Source of the DNA: CAYWMY01 sp046352935
Lineage (GTDB): Bacteria; Pseudomonadota; Gammaproteobacteria; Steroidobacterales; Steroidobacteraceae
DNA: 64,000 nucleotides
Assembly (NCBI GenBank): GCA_046352935.1
Contig: JAXMGR010000003.1
Coordinates: forward strand, 183,094-247,093
Direction: 5' to 3'
Made by a program: the position numbers and the translations under genes. Under the pieces are notes generated by a model. The model was not told where the DNA came from and searched no databases. It worked only from the letters and a program-made list of their open reading frames with translations. Shown piece by piece: positions 43,488-53,155 of the stretch; the stretch's first letter is position 1, and each line of letters starts with the position of its first letter.

Positions 43488-44165
43488 ATGCGAATCCTCG
43501 TGGTCGAGGACGACGCGCTGCTGGGAGACGCGCTGCAGACCGGCCTGAGACAGGCCGGTTTTGCAGTCGACTGGGTGCGGGACGGGGAAGCGGCAGACAC
43601 GGCGCTGGCCACCGAGGAGTTCTCGGCCGTCGTCCTCGATCTGGGCCTGCCGCGCGTGGGCGGACTCGAGCTGCTGCGAAGGCTGCGCGCGCGCGCCGAC
43701 CACACGCCGGTGCTCCTTCTCACGGCCCGGGATGCCCTGGACGATCGTGTGCGCGGGCTGGATTCCGGCGGTGACGACTACGTCGTCAAGCCCGTGGCAC
43801 TCGCGGAACTCGCCGCGCGGCTGCGGGCGCTCGTGCGTCGCCGGCACGGAGTCGCCTCGACCGCGATCCGGGTCGGTCCGCTCACAGTCGATCCTGCGGC
43901 CCGGCGCGTGACCTTCGAAGGGCGCGACGTCGAGGTCTCGCCGCGCGAGTTCACCGTGCTGCACGAACTCGCCCAGAACGCGGGGCGCGTGCTGACGCGG
44001 GAGCAGCTGGAGACGCGGCTCTACGAGTGGGATCGTGCGCTCGAGAGCAACGCCATCGACGTGCACGTGCACCACCTGCGCCGCAAGCTCTCGAACGACA
44101 CGATCCGCACGATCCGGGGCGTGGGCTACATGATTCCCGCGCAGGCCGGTGATGCCGGTGCGTGA
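43488..44165 (+). CDS. OmpR-family response regulator (QseB/PmrA-like)
   Basis: 225 residues: receiver domain (acidic pair VEDD, phospho-acceptor Asp51 in VVLDLGLPR, lysine in DYVVKPVAL) and winged-helix DNA-binding domain (VSPREFTVLHELAQNAGRVL, then EQLETRLYEWD and IDVHVHHLRRKL). It sits 12 bases after the cytochrome b gene and overlaps the kinase gene. It likely controls this operon and perhaps the peroxidase gene. Confidence 0.92.
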   Translation: MRILVVEDDALLGDALQTGLRQAGFAVDWVRDGEAADTALATEEFSAVVLDLGLPRVGGLELLRRLRARADHTPVLLLTARDALDDRVRGLDSGGDDYVVKPVALAELAARLRALVRRRHGVASTAIRVGPLTVDPAARRVTFEGRDVEVSPREFTVLHELAQNAGRVLTREQLETRLYEWDRALESNAIDVHVHHLRRKLSNDTIRTIRGVGYMIPAQAGDAGA

Positions 44166-45528
44166 CGTCTCTGTTTCTCTGCGCCGCCGGCTGCTGGTCG
44201 GCCTCCTCGGTGTCACGGCGCTCGCCTGGCTCGCCGCCACGGTCGCGACGTCCGTGGACGTGCACCGCGACATCGACCGCCTGCTCGATGCGCATCTGCG
44301 CCATTCGGCGCGCCTGCTGATCGGCCAGTCGGCGCACGAGATCATCGAGATCAGCCCGGAGGACCTCGACGAGCTGTCGGTCTACGACCAGTTCGTCGTG
44401 TTCCAGATCTGGGACGCGGATTCCGGACAGCTGCTGCTGCGTTCGCCCGAGGCGCCGCCGCGGCGCTTCTCGCCGGTCGCGCAGGGCTTCAGCGATGCCG
44501 CAATCGAGGGCCGCCGCTGGCGCGTGTTCAGCGGCACCGACCGCGAGCGGCGCGTCCTGATCCAGGTCGCCGAGGACGAGGCGGCGCGCACCCGGCTCGT
44601 CCGGCGGCTGACGCTGAATACGCTGATCCCGCTCGTCGCTCTGCTGCCCGTGCTGGGTCTGCTGGTCGCCTGGATCGTTCGCCGCGCGACGCGCCCGTTG
44701 GTGCGGCTGGGCGACGAACTGGCCGCAAGGCGTGCCGCCGACCTGCAACCGCTGCCGGAGCACGGTGTGCCGCTGGAGGTGCAGCCGTTCATCCGCCGTC
44801 TGAACGAGCTGTTCACCCGCATCGGCACGCTGCTCGATTCGGAGCGTCGCTTCACCTCGCACGCGGCCCACGAGCTGCGCACGCCGGTCGCCGCCGTGCG
44901 GGCTCAGGCCGAGGTCGCGCGCGATGCGACGGCCGATGCCGCGCGGATCGCCGCGCTCGCGCACGTGATCGAGGGCTGCGACCGCATGGCGCGGCTGATC
45001 GACCAGCTGCTCGTACTGGCCCGGGTCGACGCCGACGATGCCTCGCAGGGATTCGGGCTCCTGAGGCTCGACGAGCTCGTGCGCCGCGAACTCGCCGGGC
45101 TGGCGCCCGTGGCCATCCAGGCCGGCGGGAGCATCGAGTTCGAGGGCCCGGCCCCGGTCACCGTCCACGGCGACGCGGGTCTGCTCGCGATCCTGGTACG
45201 CAATCTCGTCGACAACGCGATCCGCCATGGCGGTGCGACGCCCGTCATCACGGTCCGCTGCGTCGCGGCCGGCGCCGGCGCGGAACTCAGCGTATCGGAC
45301 CGCGGACCTGGACTCGATGCCGACGAGCTGGCGCAGCTCGGGCGGCGGTTCTTCCGGGGAGCTTCCGTCAAGGCGAGTGGCAGCGGCCTGGGTCTGTCGA
45401 TCGCATCGCGCATCGCGGAACTGCATTCCGGCGGACTGTCGTTCGCGCCGAGCGAGGGTGAGCGCGGCCTGACGGTGACGCTGCGGATGCCGCTGGTGGC
45501 CGCGTCAACTCGGAAATCGGCGACTTAA
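44152..45528 (+). CDS. Sensor histidine kinase (QseC-like)
   Basis: 458 residues. Two membrane segments (about 12-34 and 160-182) flank a periplasmic sensor domain of roughly 125 residues. The second is followed by a HAMP-like linker, the phosphoacceptor helix with SHAAHELRTPVAAVRAQ (His240), and an ATPase domain with NLVDNAIRHGG, DRGPGLD and GSGLGLSIASRIAEL. Partner of the preceding response regulator. ATG 44152 lies one codon after a GTG and overlaps the regulator stop. The end of this gene overlaps a repeat element at 45524-45540. Confidence 0.92.
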   Translation: MPVRDVSVSLRRRLLVGLLGVTALAWLAATVATSVDVHRDIDRLLDAHLRHSARLLIGQSAHEIIEISPEDLDELSVYDQFVVFQIWDADSGQLLLRSPEAPPRRFSPVAQGFSDAAIEGRRWRVFSGTDRERRVLIQVAEDEAARTRLVRRLTLNTLIPLVALLPVLGLLVAWIVRRATRPLVRLGDELAARRAADLQPLPEHGVPLEVQPFIRRLNELFTRIGTLLDSERRFTSHAAHELRTPVAAVRAQAEVARDATADAARIAALAHVIEGCDRMARLIDQLLVLARVDADDASQGFGLLRLDELVRRELAGLAPVAIQAGGSIEFEGPAPVTVHGDAGLLAILVRNLVDNAIRHGGATPVITVRCVAAGAGAELSVSDRGPGLDADELAQLGRRFFRGASVKASGSGLGLSIASRIAELHSGGLSFAPSEGERGLTVTLRMPLVAASTRKSAT

Positions 45529-45540
45529 TCCGGGCTGGAA
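45524..45540. promoter_or_regulatory. Second QseB-box-like element, upstream of the peroxidase gene
   Basis: CTTAAT-CCGGG-CTGGAA, overlapping the stop codon of the sensor kinase gene and 57 bases before the peroxidase start. It shares the TTAATCCGG core and half-site spacing with the element at 41758-41774. The right half is a weaker match, so the site is less sure than the first. Confidence 0.35.
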
Positions 45541-45597
45541 AGCGCCGGAGAATGGGTTTCAGCCGGACACGGCTTGTCACTGGAATGGAGGGGCTTC

Positions 45598-46629
45598 ATG
45601 CGTCACCTGATTCTCGCAGTCACACTGTTTGCCACCACCGCAGCGGGTGCCGCCACGGCGCCCGGGAACTGGCAGCCTCTGCCGTCACGCGCGCCGGATC
45701 CCGCGGACAACCCGACCACCGGGGCGAAGGTGGAACTGGGCAAGGTGCTCTATTTCGACCCGCGGTTCTCTTCCACGGGCACGGTCTCGTGCTTCTCCTG
45801 CCACAACGTGATGGAGGGCGGTGACGATCACCGGCCCACGTCGATCGGCGTGCACGGCCAGGTCGGCGGGCGCAATGCGCCGACGGTGTGGAATGCGGCT
45901 TTCCTGTCCGCGCAGTTCTGGGACGGCCGGGCCGCGGCGCTGGAGGACCAGGCCAAGGGTCCGCCCGTCAATCCCATCGAGATGGGTATGAAGGATCTGT
46001 CGGCCGTCATGGGCCGGATCCGGCGCATCCCGGGTTACCGCCCGCTCTTCGAGCGCGCCTTCGGCCCCGGTGACGTCGTCACCATCGAGAATGCCGCGAA
46101 GGCCATTGCGGCCTACGAGCGCACGCTGATCACCCCGGGCAGCGCGTTCGACCGCTATGTCGGCGGCGAGGCGGGCGCGCTGACGGCTCAGCAGATCCGC
46201 GGCATGAACGCCTTCCAGGCCGCGGGTTGTTCATCCTGCCACCAGGGTCCGAACTTCGCTGGACCGGCGCTTCCCGCCGGCAGCGGCTTCTTCATGAAGT
46301 TCCCGACCTTTCCCGACAGCCCGTACGTGGCGAAATACGATCTGACGCGCGACAGGGGGCGCTTCGAGAGCACCAAGAATCCCGCGGATCAGGGCCTGTG
46401 GCGCGTGCCGCCCCTGCGCAATCTCGTGTATACCGCCCCCTATCTGCACAACGGCTCCGTGAAGACCCTCGACGAGGCCGTGCGAGTGATGGCCTCGACG
46501 CAGCTGAACCGCACGCTCCCCGACCAGGACGTTGCGGACATCGTCGCGTTCCTGGAGTCGCTGACGGGACCCTTCCCCTCGCAGACCATGCCGCGGCTGC
46601 CGCCGACACCGGGCGACCTGCTCGAATAG
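45598..46629 (+). CDS. Diheme cytochrome c peroxidase (MauG/CCP family)
   Basis: 343 residues. Signal peptide (1-21), then two heme domains with CFSCH (Cys65-His69) and CSSCH (Cys211-His215). Family segments include GKVLYFDPRFSSTGTVSC, GGRNAPTVWNAAF, GPPVNPIEMGM and VPPLRNLVYTAPYLHNGSV. Reduces hydrogen peroxide in the periplasm with electrons from cytochromes. It sits next to the SHP/DHC/cytochrome b operon that could supply them, and it shares a proposed regulatory element with that operon. AATGGAGGGG ribosome site before ATG 45598. Confidence 0.93.
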   Translation: MRHLILAVTLFATTAAGAATAPGNWQPLPSRAPDPADNPTTGAKVELGKVLYFDPRFSSTGTVSCFSCHNVMEGGDDHRPTSIGVHGQVGGRNAPTVWNAAFLSAQFWDGRAAALEDQAKGPPVNPIEMGMKDLSAVMGRIRRIPGYRPLFERAFGPGDVVTIENAAKAIAAYERTLITPGSAFDRYVGGEAGALTAQQIRGMNAFQAAGCSSCHQGPNFAGPALPAGSGFFMKFPTFPDSPYVAKYDLTRDRGRFESTKNPADQGLWRVPPLRNLVYTAPYLHNGSVKTLDEAVRVMASTQLNRTLPDQDVADIVAFLESLTGPFPSQTMPRLPPTPGDLLE

Positions 46630-46653
46630 GCCGCGAGCGTGACGTTCGCCCTC

Positions 46654-46693
46654 GCCCCGGGGCCGACCCCGGGGCGGCCGGCTCGAACCGGCC
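46654..46693 (+). terminator. Tandem GC-rich hairpins after the peroxidase gene
   Basis: Two adjoining inverted repeats: GCCCCGGGG-CCGA-CCCCGGGGC (46654-46675, 9-base arms) and GGCCGG-CTCGAA-CCGGCC (46676-46693). They begin 25 bases after the peroxidase stop. There is no T-run, so a classical intrinsic terminator is not certain; they may act as a pause site or protect the 3' end of the mRNA. Confidence 0.5.
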
Positions 46694-46847
46694 CGAGGCG
46701 CGGCGTGGGCGGCGGCCTGCGTCGGGCCACGTGGCGCAACCCCGCGCTCTGCGGGTACTGACTCCCGGGAGGGGCCTGTGCGCGTTGCGGTATGCGGCCG
46801 GTTGTGCTGACAATCAGGCCGTCGCAACCAGTTCCGGGGGAATCACC

Positions 46848-47396
46848 ATGACCACTTCGATCCAGGACATCCCGCTCGAGAGCATCGACGGCAGGAAGAC
46901 TTCCCTGCGCGACTTTTCCGGGAAGGTCCTGCTGTGCGTCAATGTCGCGTCGAAGTGCGGGCTCACGCCGCAATACGCCGGACTCGAGAAGCTCCACGCC
47001 TCGTACCGCGACCGGGGCTTCTCGGTGCTCGGCTTCCCGGCGAACGACTTCGCCGGCCAGGAGCCCGGCACGAACGCCGAGATCGCCGCCTTCTGCACCA
47101 CGAACTACGGCGTCGATTTCCCGATGTTCTCCAAGATCGCTGTGACCGGAAGCGCGCAGCACCCGCTGTATGCCGCTTTCGTGGCGGCGCAGCCGAGGGC
47201 TCAGGGCGATCCCGAGGGCTTCAGGGCGAAGCTCAAGGGCTACGGCATCGAGCCGAACCCGGCGCCGGGGGTGCTGTGGAACTTCGAGAAGTTCCTCGTC
47301 GACCGGAAGGGCTCGGTGGTTGCGCGCTTCGCGCCCGATCTCCCGCCCGAGGATCCTGCTGTCGCGCGGGCGATCGAGGCGGAACTCTCGCGTTGA
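46848..47396 (+). CDS. Glutathione/thioredoxin peroxidase (Cys-type GPx)
   Basis: 182 residues. The peroxidatic cysteine is in NVASKCGLTPQY and the tryptophan-asparagine pair in GVLWNFEKFLVD. Where many GPx proteins have FPCNQF, this one reads FPANDFAGQEPG, so the glutamine of the classical catalytic tetrad is replaced by aspartate and the cysteine there is absent. FCTTNYGVDFPMFSK is as in other members. No signal peptide, so cytoplasmic. Next to the periplasmic peroxidase but with a 218-base gap, so probably its own unit. Confidence 0.9.
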   Translation: MTTSIQDIPLESIDGRKTSLRDFSGKVLLCVNVASKCGLTPQYAGLEKLHASYRDRGFSVLGFPANDFAGQEPGTNAEIAAFCTTNYGVDFPMFSKIAVTGSAQHPLYAAFVAAQPRAQGDPEGFRAKLKGYGIEPNPAPGVLWNFEKFLVDRKGSVVARFAPDLPPEDPAVARAIEAELSR

Positions 47397-47415
47397 CCTT
47401 GGGCTGCGAGGGATC

Positions 47416-47453
47416 CCGTGCCGCGCGCGGTCTCAGCGCTGCGCGCGGTACGG
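47416..47453. terminator. Long inverted repeat between convergent gpx and aceK
   Basis: CCGTGCCGCGCGC and its near-complement GCGCGCGGTACGG (13-base arms, one mismatch) around a 12-base loop. It lies between two converging genes and overlaps the last codons of aceK. It could stop transcription from both sides; no T-run. Confidence 0.4.
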
Positions 47454-49265
47454 CAGCAGTTCGAGGACCTCGCCCTTCGCGATCCGGCGCTGCGTGCCGC
47501 GCCAGAAGTCGGCCGTGAACAGGTCGGCGTGCACACGCATGAACGCCTCACGAAGGGTGGGCGCCATCGGCAGGAAATTCGGGAAGGTCTCGGGGAAGAT
47601 GTCCTTCTCACCCACGTAGAACCACGGCTCGCTGCGCATGTCATCGTCGGGGTCACTCGACTGCGGCATGTCGCGGAACACGCATTCGCTGAGCGGGCAG
47701 ACCTCGTCGTAGTCGTAGAAGATCACGCGTCCGTGACGGTTGACGCCGAAGTTCTTGAGCAGCAGATCGCCCGCAAAGATGTCACTGCGCGCAAGGTCCT
47801 TCAGGGCCTGGCCGTAATCGAGCAACGCCCGCTCGGCAGCGATTCCCGTCGTGTCGCGCAGGAACAGGTTCAGCGGCACCAGCCGCCGCTCGACGTACAC
47901 GTGTTCGAGGACCACGTCGTCACCCTCGCGGCGGACCGAGTCGCCCGCCTCCGCCAGCAGGTCATCGAGCAGGCCGGGTGCGAAGCGGGCCGCCGGGAAG
48001 CGCAGCCTGCGGAACTCCTGGACGTCGATGAGACGCCCGGCACGGTCGTGCTTGAACACGAAGTCGTACTGGCGCTTGACGCCCTCGCGCGACGTCGCCT
48101 TGAGCTCGGGGATCCGGTCGCGGATCACCTTGAACACGACGTCGAGCGAGGCCATCGCGAAGCAGATCATCACGAGGCCGCGCTCGCCGGCCGCGTGATC
48201 GAAGAGATCGGCCGACGCCGCCAGCCGCTGCATGATGATCCGGTAGCGCTCGGTCTTGCCCTGCTTCGCACGCCCGAGAACCGTGAACAGCTCGCCGACG
48301 GGTTTGCGCGGCAGCAGCCGCTTGATGAACGCGACGCTCTCGACGACGCGGTCGAGGTCGACCTGGAAGTAGCTGCGCGTGAAGCTGAACAGCCCAGAGA
48401 CATCGTCCTCGCCGATCAGCACCGCATCCAGCGCCAGTCCCTCCGGGTCGTGCCGGACCGCGAACGCCACGGGCTCGAACCAGTCGCGGCCGGCGACGCG
48501 GCCGATGAGATAGGCCCGGGTGGTCTGGAAGAACACGGCCGAAATGCATTCGAAGCGCAAGGCGCCGTCGTCGCGGTCCAGCAGGGCGAGGTCGTTCGCG
48601 AGGATGCGCGAAGCGCTCGCCAGCGTCGCGTCGATGTCGTGCCACGGCAGGGAGAACCAGCCATCGGCGAAGACGGGCGCCAGATTCGGTGCGGAGGCCG
48701 GGCCGATGCGATAGGTGCGCGTGACGACGGTGGCGTCGACGTTCGACAGCGGGTCGAGATCCGTGGCGACGAACTCGATGTCGGGCGAGACGCCCACCGT
48801 CGAGAACAGCTTTCGCGTGATCGAGCTGAAGAAAGTCTTGATGAACTCGCTGTCGGGCAGGCCGTCGATGAGGTGGGCGAAGTGCCGCTTGGCCTGACGC
48901 CACAGCTCGAGGTCCCCCTCGGCGCCACCGCCCAGGGTCCGAAGTTCGTCGGCCGCCTCGGCTACGCAGCGATCGTAGAGCTCGATGCGCTCCACGGAGT
49001 CGTGCTGGGCACCGTGCCAGTCGCGTGCGGCAAAACGCGCCGGTGCACGACGCGTGACGTCGCGGAAGAGCGCGTTGTAGCGCAGGAACGCGCCCACGAT
49101 GAGCTGCGCCATCTGCCCGGCACGGAAGGCCTGGCCGAACGCGTCCTCGACGCGACGCCCGTCCCAGCGACCGCGGGTGCCGGCCGAAGCCGTGCCCGCC
49201 GCCACGGCAGGTCCCGGCGCGGTGACGCCGGGACCTGGGGCCGCATCGATGTGTTTCGGGCTCAT
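47433..49265 (-). CDS. aceK: Isocitrate dehydrogenase kinase/phosphatase AceK
   Basis: 610 residues. Bifunctional enzyme that phosphorylates or dephosphorylates isocitrate dehydrogenase and so steers isocitrate into the glyoxylate shunt. Family segments: GQAFRAGQMAQLIVGAFL near the N-terminus, a regulatory helical region with DSEFIKTFFSSITRKLF, the ATP-binding GRAKQGKTERYRIIMQR, and the kinase core with ERRLVPLNLFL, LKNFGVNRHGRVIFYDYDEV and CVFRDMP. It lies 22 bases downstream of aceA on the same strand. Confidence 0.95.
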   Translation of the reverse strand: MSPKHIDAAPGPGVTAPGPAVAAGTASAGTRGRWDGRRVEDAFGQAFRAGQMAQLIVGAFLRYNALFRDVTRRAPARFAARDWHGAQHDSVERIELYDRCVAEAADELRTLGGGAEGDLELWRQAKRHFAHLIDGLPDSEFIKTFFSSITRKLFSTVGVSPDIEFVATDLDPLSNVDATVVTRTYRIGPASAPNLAPVFADGWFSLPWHDIDATLASASRILANDLALLDRDDGALRFECISAVFFQTTRAYLIGRVAGRDWFEPVAFAVRHDPEGLALDAVLIGEDDVSGLFSFTRSYFQVDLDRVVESVAFIKRLLPRKPVGELFTVLGRAKQGKTERYRIIMQRLAASADLFDHAAGERGLVMICFAMASLDVVFKVIRDRIPELKATSREGVKRQYDFVFKHDRAGRLIDVQEFRRLRFPAARFAPGLLDDLLAEAGDSVRREGDDVVLEHVYVERRLVPLNLFLRDTTGIAAERALLDYGQALKDLARSDIFAGDLLLKNFGVNRHGRVIFYDYDEVCPLSECVFRDMPQSSDPDDDMRSEPWFYVGEKDIFPETFPNFLPMAPTLREAFMRVHADLFTADFWRGTQRRIAKGEVLELLPYRAQR

Positions 49266-49287
49266 CGCGGACGTGCGCAGCGGTCCG

Positions 49288-50586
<1,299 letters not shown>

Positions 50587-50713
50587 GTCCTTCAGTCTCC
50601 AGTCGCAGGCTCAATCAGAGGGGAGGAAAGCTACAGCGGACCCGCGCGATGCCCCGCGGATCCCGTGTCTGGGGCGACAGTACCCGCTCCGGCGCTGGAC
50701 GTGGCGTTTTCAA

Positions 50714-50736
50714 AATTTCACAATGTGAATTTCACA
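50714..50736. promoter_or_regulatory. Repeat element between aceA and its divergent regulator: likely operator
   Basis: AATTTCACA occurs twice as a direct repeat (50714-50722 and 50728-50736, 14-base period). Within this TTCACA-A-TGTGAA (50717-50729) is a perfect inverted repeat. It is AT-rich against a GC-rich background and lies in the middle of the 275-base divergent gap. A TTTTCAAAA just left (near 50707-50715) may be a third, weaker unit. The likely binder is the regulator encoded at 50862. Confidence 0.6.
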
Positions 50737-50861
50737 GGGGGCGAGAAGGCCTCCGGGGCCGGCCGGCCGGGGAGTTACCCGCTTTGTCCGGGTGTGAGAA
50801 ATGCCTGCCGGGTGCCGCGAAGCCCCGGGGGCCGGGGCATGGGGACGAGACTCACGCGATC

Positions 50862-52415
50862 ATGAAACCGACAGTTCACCGAAGCCATCTTCTGGGCGCC
50901 AAGCTGCGGTCGGTGCGTCAGCAGAACGGTCTGACGCTCGACGAGCTCTCCAGCCGCTGCGTCCAGCTCGATCCGGAAAGCGCTCCTTCGGTTTCCTACC
51001 TGAGTATGATCGAGAGCGGCAAGCGCCTTCCTTCGGAGGAGGTGCTCGGGCTGCTGGCCCGGGTGTTCCAGCGCAGCGTCGAGTGGTTCCGCGACGATCG
51101 CCCCGTCGACGAGGTGCGCAGCGAGCGCCGTCGTCGCGGCGGGGTGCAGCGCATTCCGCTCGAGCCATCTTTCCTGTTCTCGAAGGAACTGCTGCAGGCC
51201 GCCTTGCCCGAGCTGCTGACCCAGACGGGAACGACCGCCCGGCAGTTCGCGCAGCTCCTCATCCGGGCTTACCAGGAGCGGTCGCACAACGACTTCCCGG
51301 ATCTCGAGCGCGCGGCGGACCGGGTCGGTGAGCGCCGGTTCCCGCTCAGCGTGGACGACCTGACCCGCCTCGCGAAACGCCACGGGCTGCAACTGCACTG
51401 GTTCGAGCGCAAGCCCGGGCTCGTGCGGGACACCGACCGCGAGGTGCGGAGCATCGTGCGCTCGTTCTTCGAGCCCCCGCACACGGTTTATCTGAACCGT
51501 GCCCTGCAGGCGGATCCTGCGCGCCTGAAGTTCGACCTGGCGTCGCATGTCGGCCACATGGTCCTGCACGGCGGTGACGGCATGCGCTCGCCCCACGCGA
51601 CCGGCGGGGAGATGGGGGCGAGTCCCGCGGGTGATTCGTACAGCGACTCGACGATGACGCCCCAGAATGTCCTCCATGCCTGGCGGGACTTCGAGTGCAG
51701 TTTCTTCGCGGGTGCCCTGCTCTGCCCCAAGGTACCCTTCCGCCGGTTCCTCGCCCGCGAGCACCACCGGGTCGAGGCGGGTCTCAGGCTCGAGCTGACT
51801 CCCGCGCTGGTCATGCGACGCATGACCAAGGTGTCCCCGTACCCGTACTGGCACTTCTTCGATGCCTATCCGCCGGGATTCCTGCGGGCGGTCTACCGGG
51901 GCAACGGCATTCCGCTGCCCTGGGGCAACATGGCGCGTGTCACCGATCCCTGCCCTCACTGGGCCGTGTTCCGCATGATCCATGATCACCGCAGTCGCAG
52001 TGGCTCGCAGGTTTCGGTGCTTCATGACGGCAACCGGGTTCTGCTCTACTGCTGCCACTCGCTGCGCACCCAGGACATGGCCGGAAACGCACACGTGCTG
52101 TCGGTGGGCGTCGACCTCGCGCCGGCGCTGCAGTCCAACGGCGCCGATGCCGAGGCGGTCGTGTATTCCATTTTCGATGCCTGCCTCAAGCACCATGGCG
52201 AGGCGCGCATTCCGAAGTCAGCGAGCGACGCGCTGCGCGTGGTCGCGAAGGTACTCAACATCGCCTGGATCGAGGACGCGCTCGACCATTCCGCGCGCAT
52301 CATCTGTCCGCGCAGCACCCGCTGCCCGCGCAGCGATCACTGCACCGGCGGGCGAACATCGCGGGCGCGGGAGGTGACCGACATCCGCGAGGAGATCCTG
52401 AAGCACCCCGTGTAG
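50862..52415 (+). CDS. XRE-family regulator of short-chain-acyl/glyoxylate type (DUF3612-like)
   Basis: 517 residues. Helix-turn-helix at the N-terminus (LLGAKLRSVRQQNGLTLDEL, then VSYLSMIESGKRLPSEEVL, about residues 9-60) followed by a long ligand-binding region. The middle contains DLASHVGHMVLHGGDGM, and the C-terminus has a cysteine cluster ICPRSTRCPRSDHC. The layout resembles RamB/ScfR-type regulators that bind short-chain acyl-CoA and control isocitrate lyase or propionate genes. Divergent placement next to aceA-aceK strongly suggests it controls the glyoxylate shunt. Start at ATG 50862; frames open further upstream contain no likely start with ribosome site. Confidence 0.85.
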   Translation: MKPTVHRSHLLGAKLRSVRQQNGLTLDELSSRCVQLDPESAPSVSYLSMIESGKRLPSEEVLGLLARVFQRSVEWFRDDRPVDEVRSERRRRGGVQRIPLEPSFLFSKELLQAALPELLTQTGTTARQFAQLLIRAYQERSHNDFPDLERAADRVGERRFPLSVDDLTRLAKRHGLQLHWFERKPGLVRDTDREVRSIVRSFFEPPHTVYLNRALQADPARLKFDLASHVGHMVLHGGDGMRSPHATGGEMGASPAGDSYSDSTMTPQNVLHAWRDFECSFFAGALLCPKVPFRRFLAREHHRVEAGLRLELTPALVMRRMTKVSPYPYWHFFDAYPPGFLRAVYRGNGIPLPWGNMARVTDPCPHWAVFRMIHDHRSRSGSQVSVLHDGNRVLLYCCHSLRTQDMAGNAHVLSVGVDLAPALQSNGADAEAVVYSIFDACLKHHGEARIPKSASDALRVVAKVLNIAWIEDALDHSARIICPRSTRCPRSDHCTGGRTSRAREVTDIREEILKHPV

Positions 52416-52641
52416 CGGCCTGTTCGGCAGGGCTGGAAGCATGCGCCACTCGCGACAGTGCGCCCCTTCCTGAGTAGCGCGGCTGACCCCAGGCCCGCGG
52501 AGACGTTTTTCTATCCATCCGGAATCGTCGGTTTGTTCCGTCAGGCGGTCCAACCGTCGTCGTGCGCCGACGGGGTTGCTGCACTGCCTCAGCCTGTTTT
52601 TCCGGTATATAGGATCGACATCTCTTAACGAGGATGAGGAT

Positions 52642-53142
52642 ATGGCACTTTGGAACGAGAAGGCGACCCCGCCGTCGAGCCGCGAACCCGCCCCCGTCGC
52701 TCGCGATCCGGCGCCTCAGAGCGCCCCGACGGAGCGACCCAACGGGCATGCGGCCGTCGACACGACGGCTCGTGTTTCCACCAAGGTCGAGCCGAAAGAG
52801 TCCGTGATCGCGGCGGGGATCACCATCGAAGGCAAGGTGCAGGGCGTCGGGCACCTGCGTATCTCGGGGGCCTTCAAGGGTGATGTGTCCGTCGACGGGA
52901 ATCTGGTCATCGAGGTCGGTGCCAAGCTGACCGGGCAGGTGCGGGCGACGACGATCACCGTGGCCGGCGAACTCGAGGGCAATATCGATGGCGCGAAGCG
53001 TGTCGAACTGCTCGAGACGGGCGTCATCGCCGGGGATGTGAAGGCCGGCGCGTTGACCGTCGCGGCGGGATCCCGCATGCGCGGGCAGGTCGAGTTCGGC
53101 TGGGACGAACGCGCCGGCAAGCCGGCGACCGTCGCGGGCTGA
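52642..53142 (+). CDS. Bactofilin
   Basis: 166 residues. A proline-rich, unstructured N-terminus (about 10-50) is followed by a beta-helical bactofilin domain (ITIEGKVQGVGHLRISGAFK, VSVDGNLVIEVGAKLTGQV, VAGELEGNIDGAKRVELLET, VIAGDVKAGALTVAAGSRM) with the typical GxxxG spaced valine/isoleucine pattern. Bactofilins polymerise into cytoskeletal filaments that affect cell shape, stalks or surface polymers. GAGGATGAGGA ribosome site before ATG 52642. Followed by the zinc-ribbon gene after 13 bases. Confidence 0.92.
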   Translation: MALWNEKATPPSSREPAPVARDPAPQSAPTERPNGHAAVDTTARVSTKVEPKESVIAAGITIEGKVQGVGHLRISGAFKGDVSVDGNLVIEVGAKLTGQVRATTITVAGELEGNIDGAKRVELLETGVIAGDVKAGALTVAAGSRMRGQVEFGWDERAGKPATVAG

Positions 53143-53155
53143 CGGCCCGCGGTCC

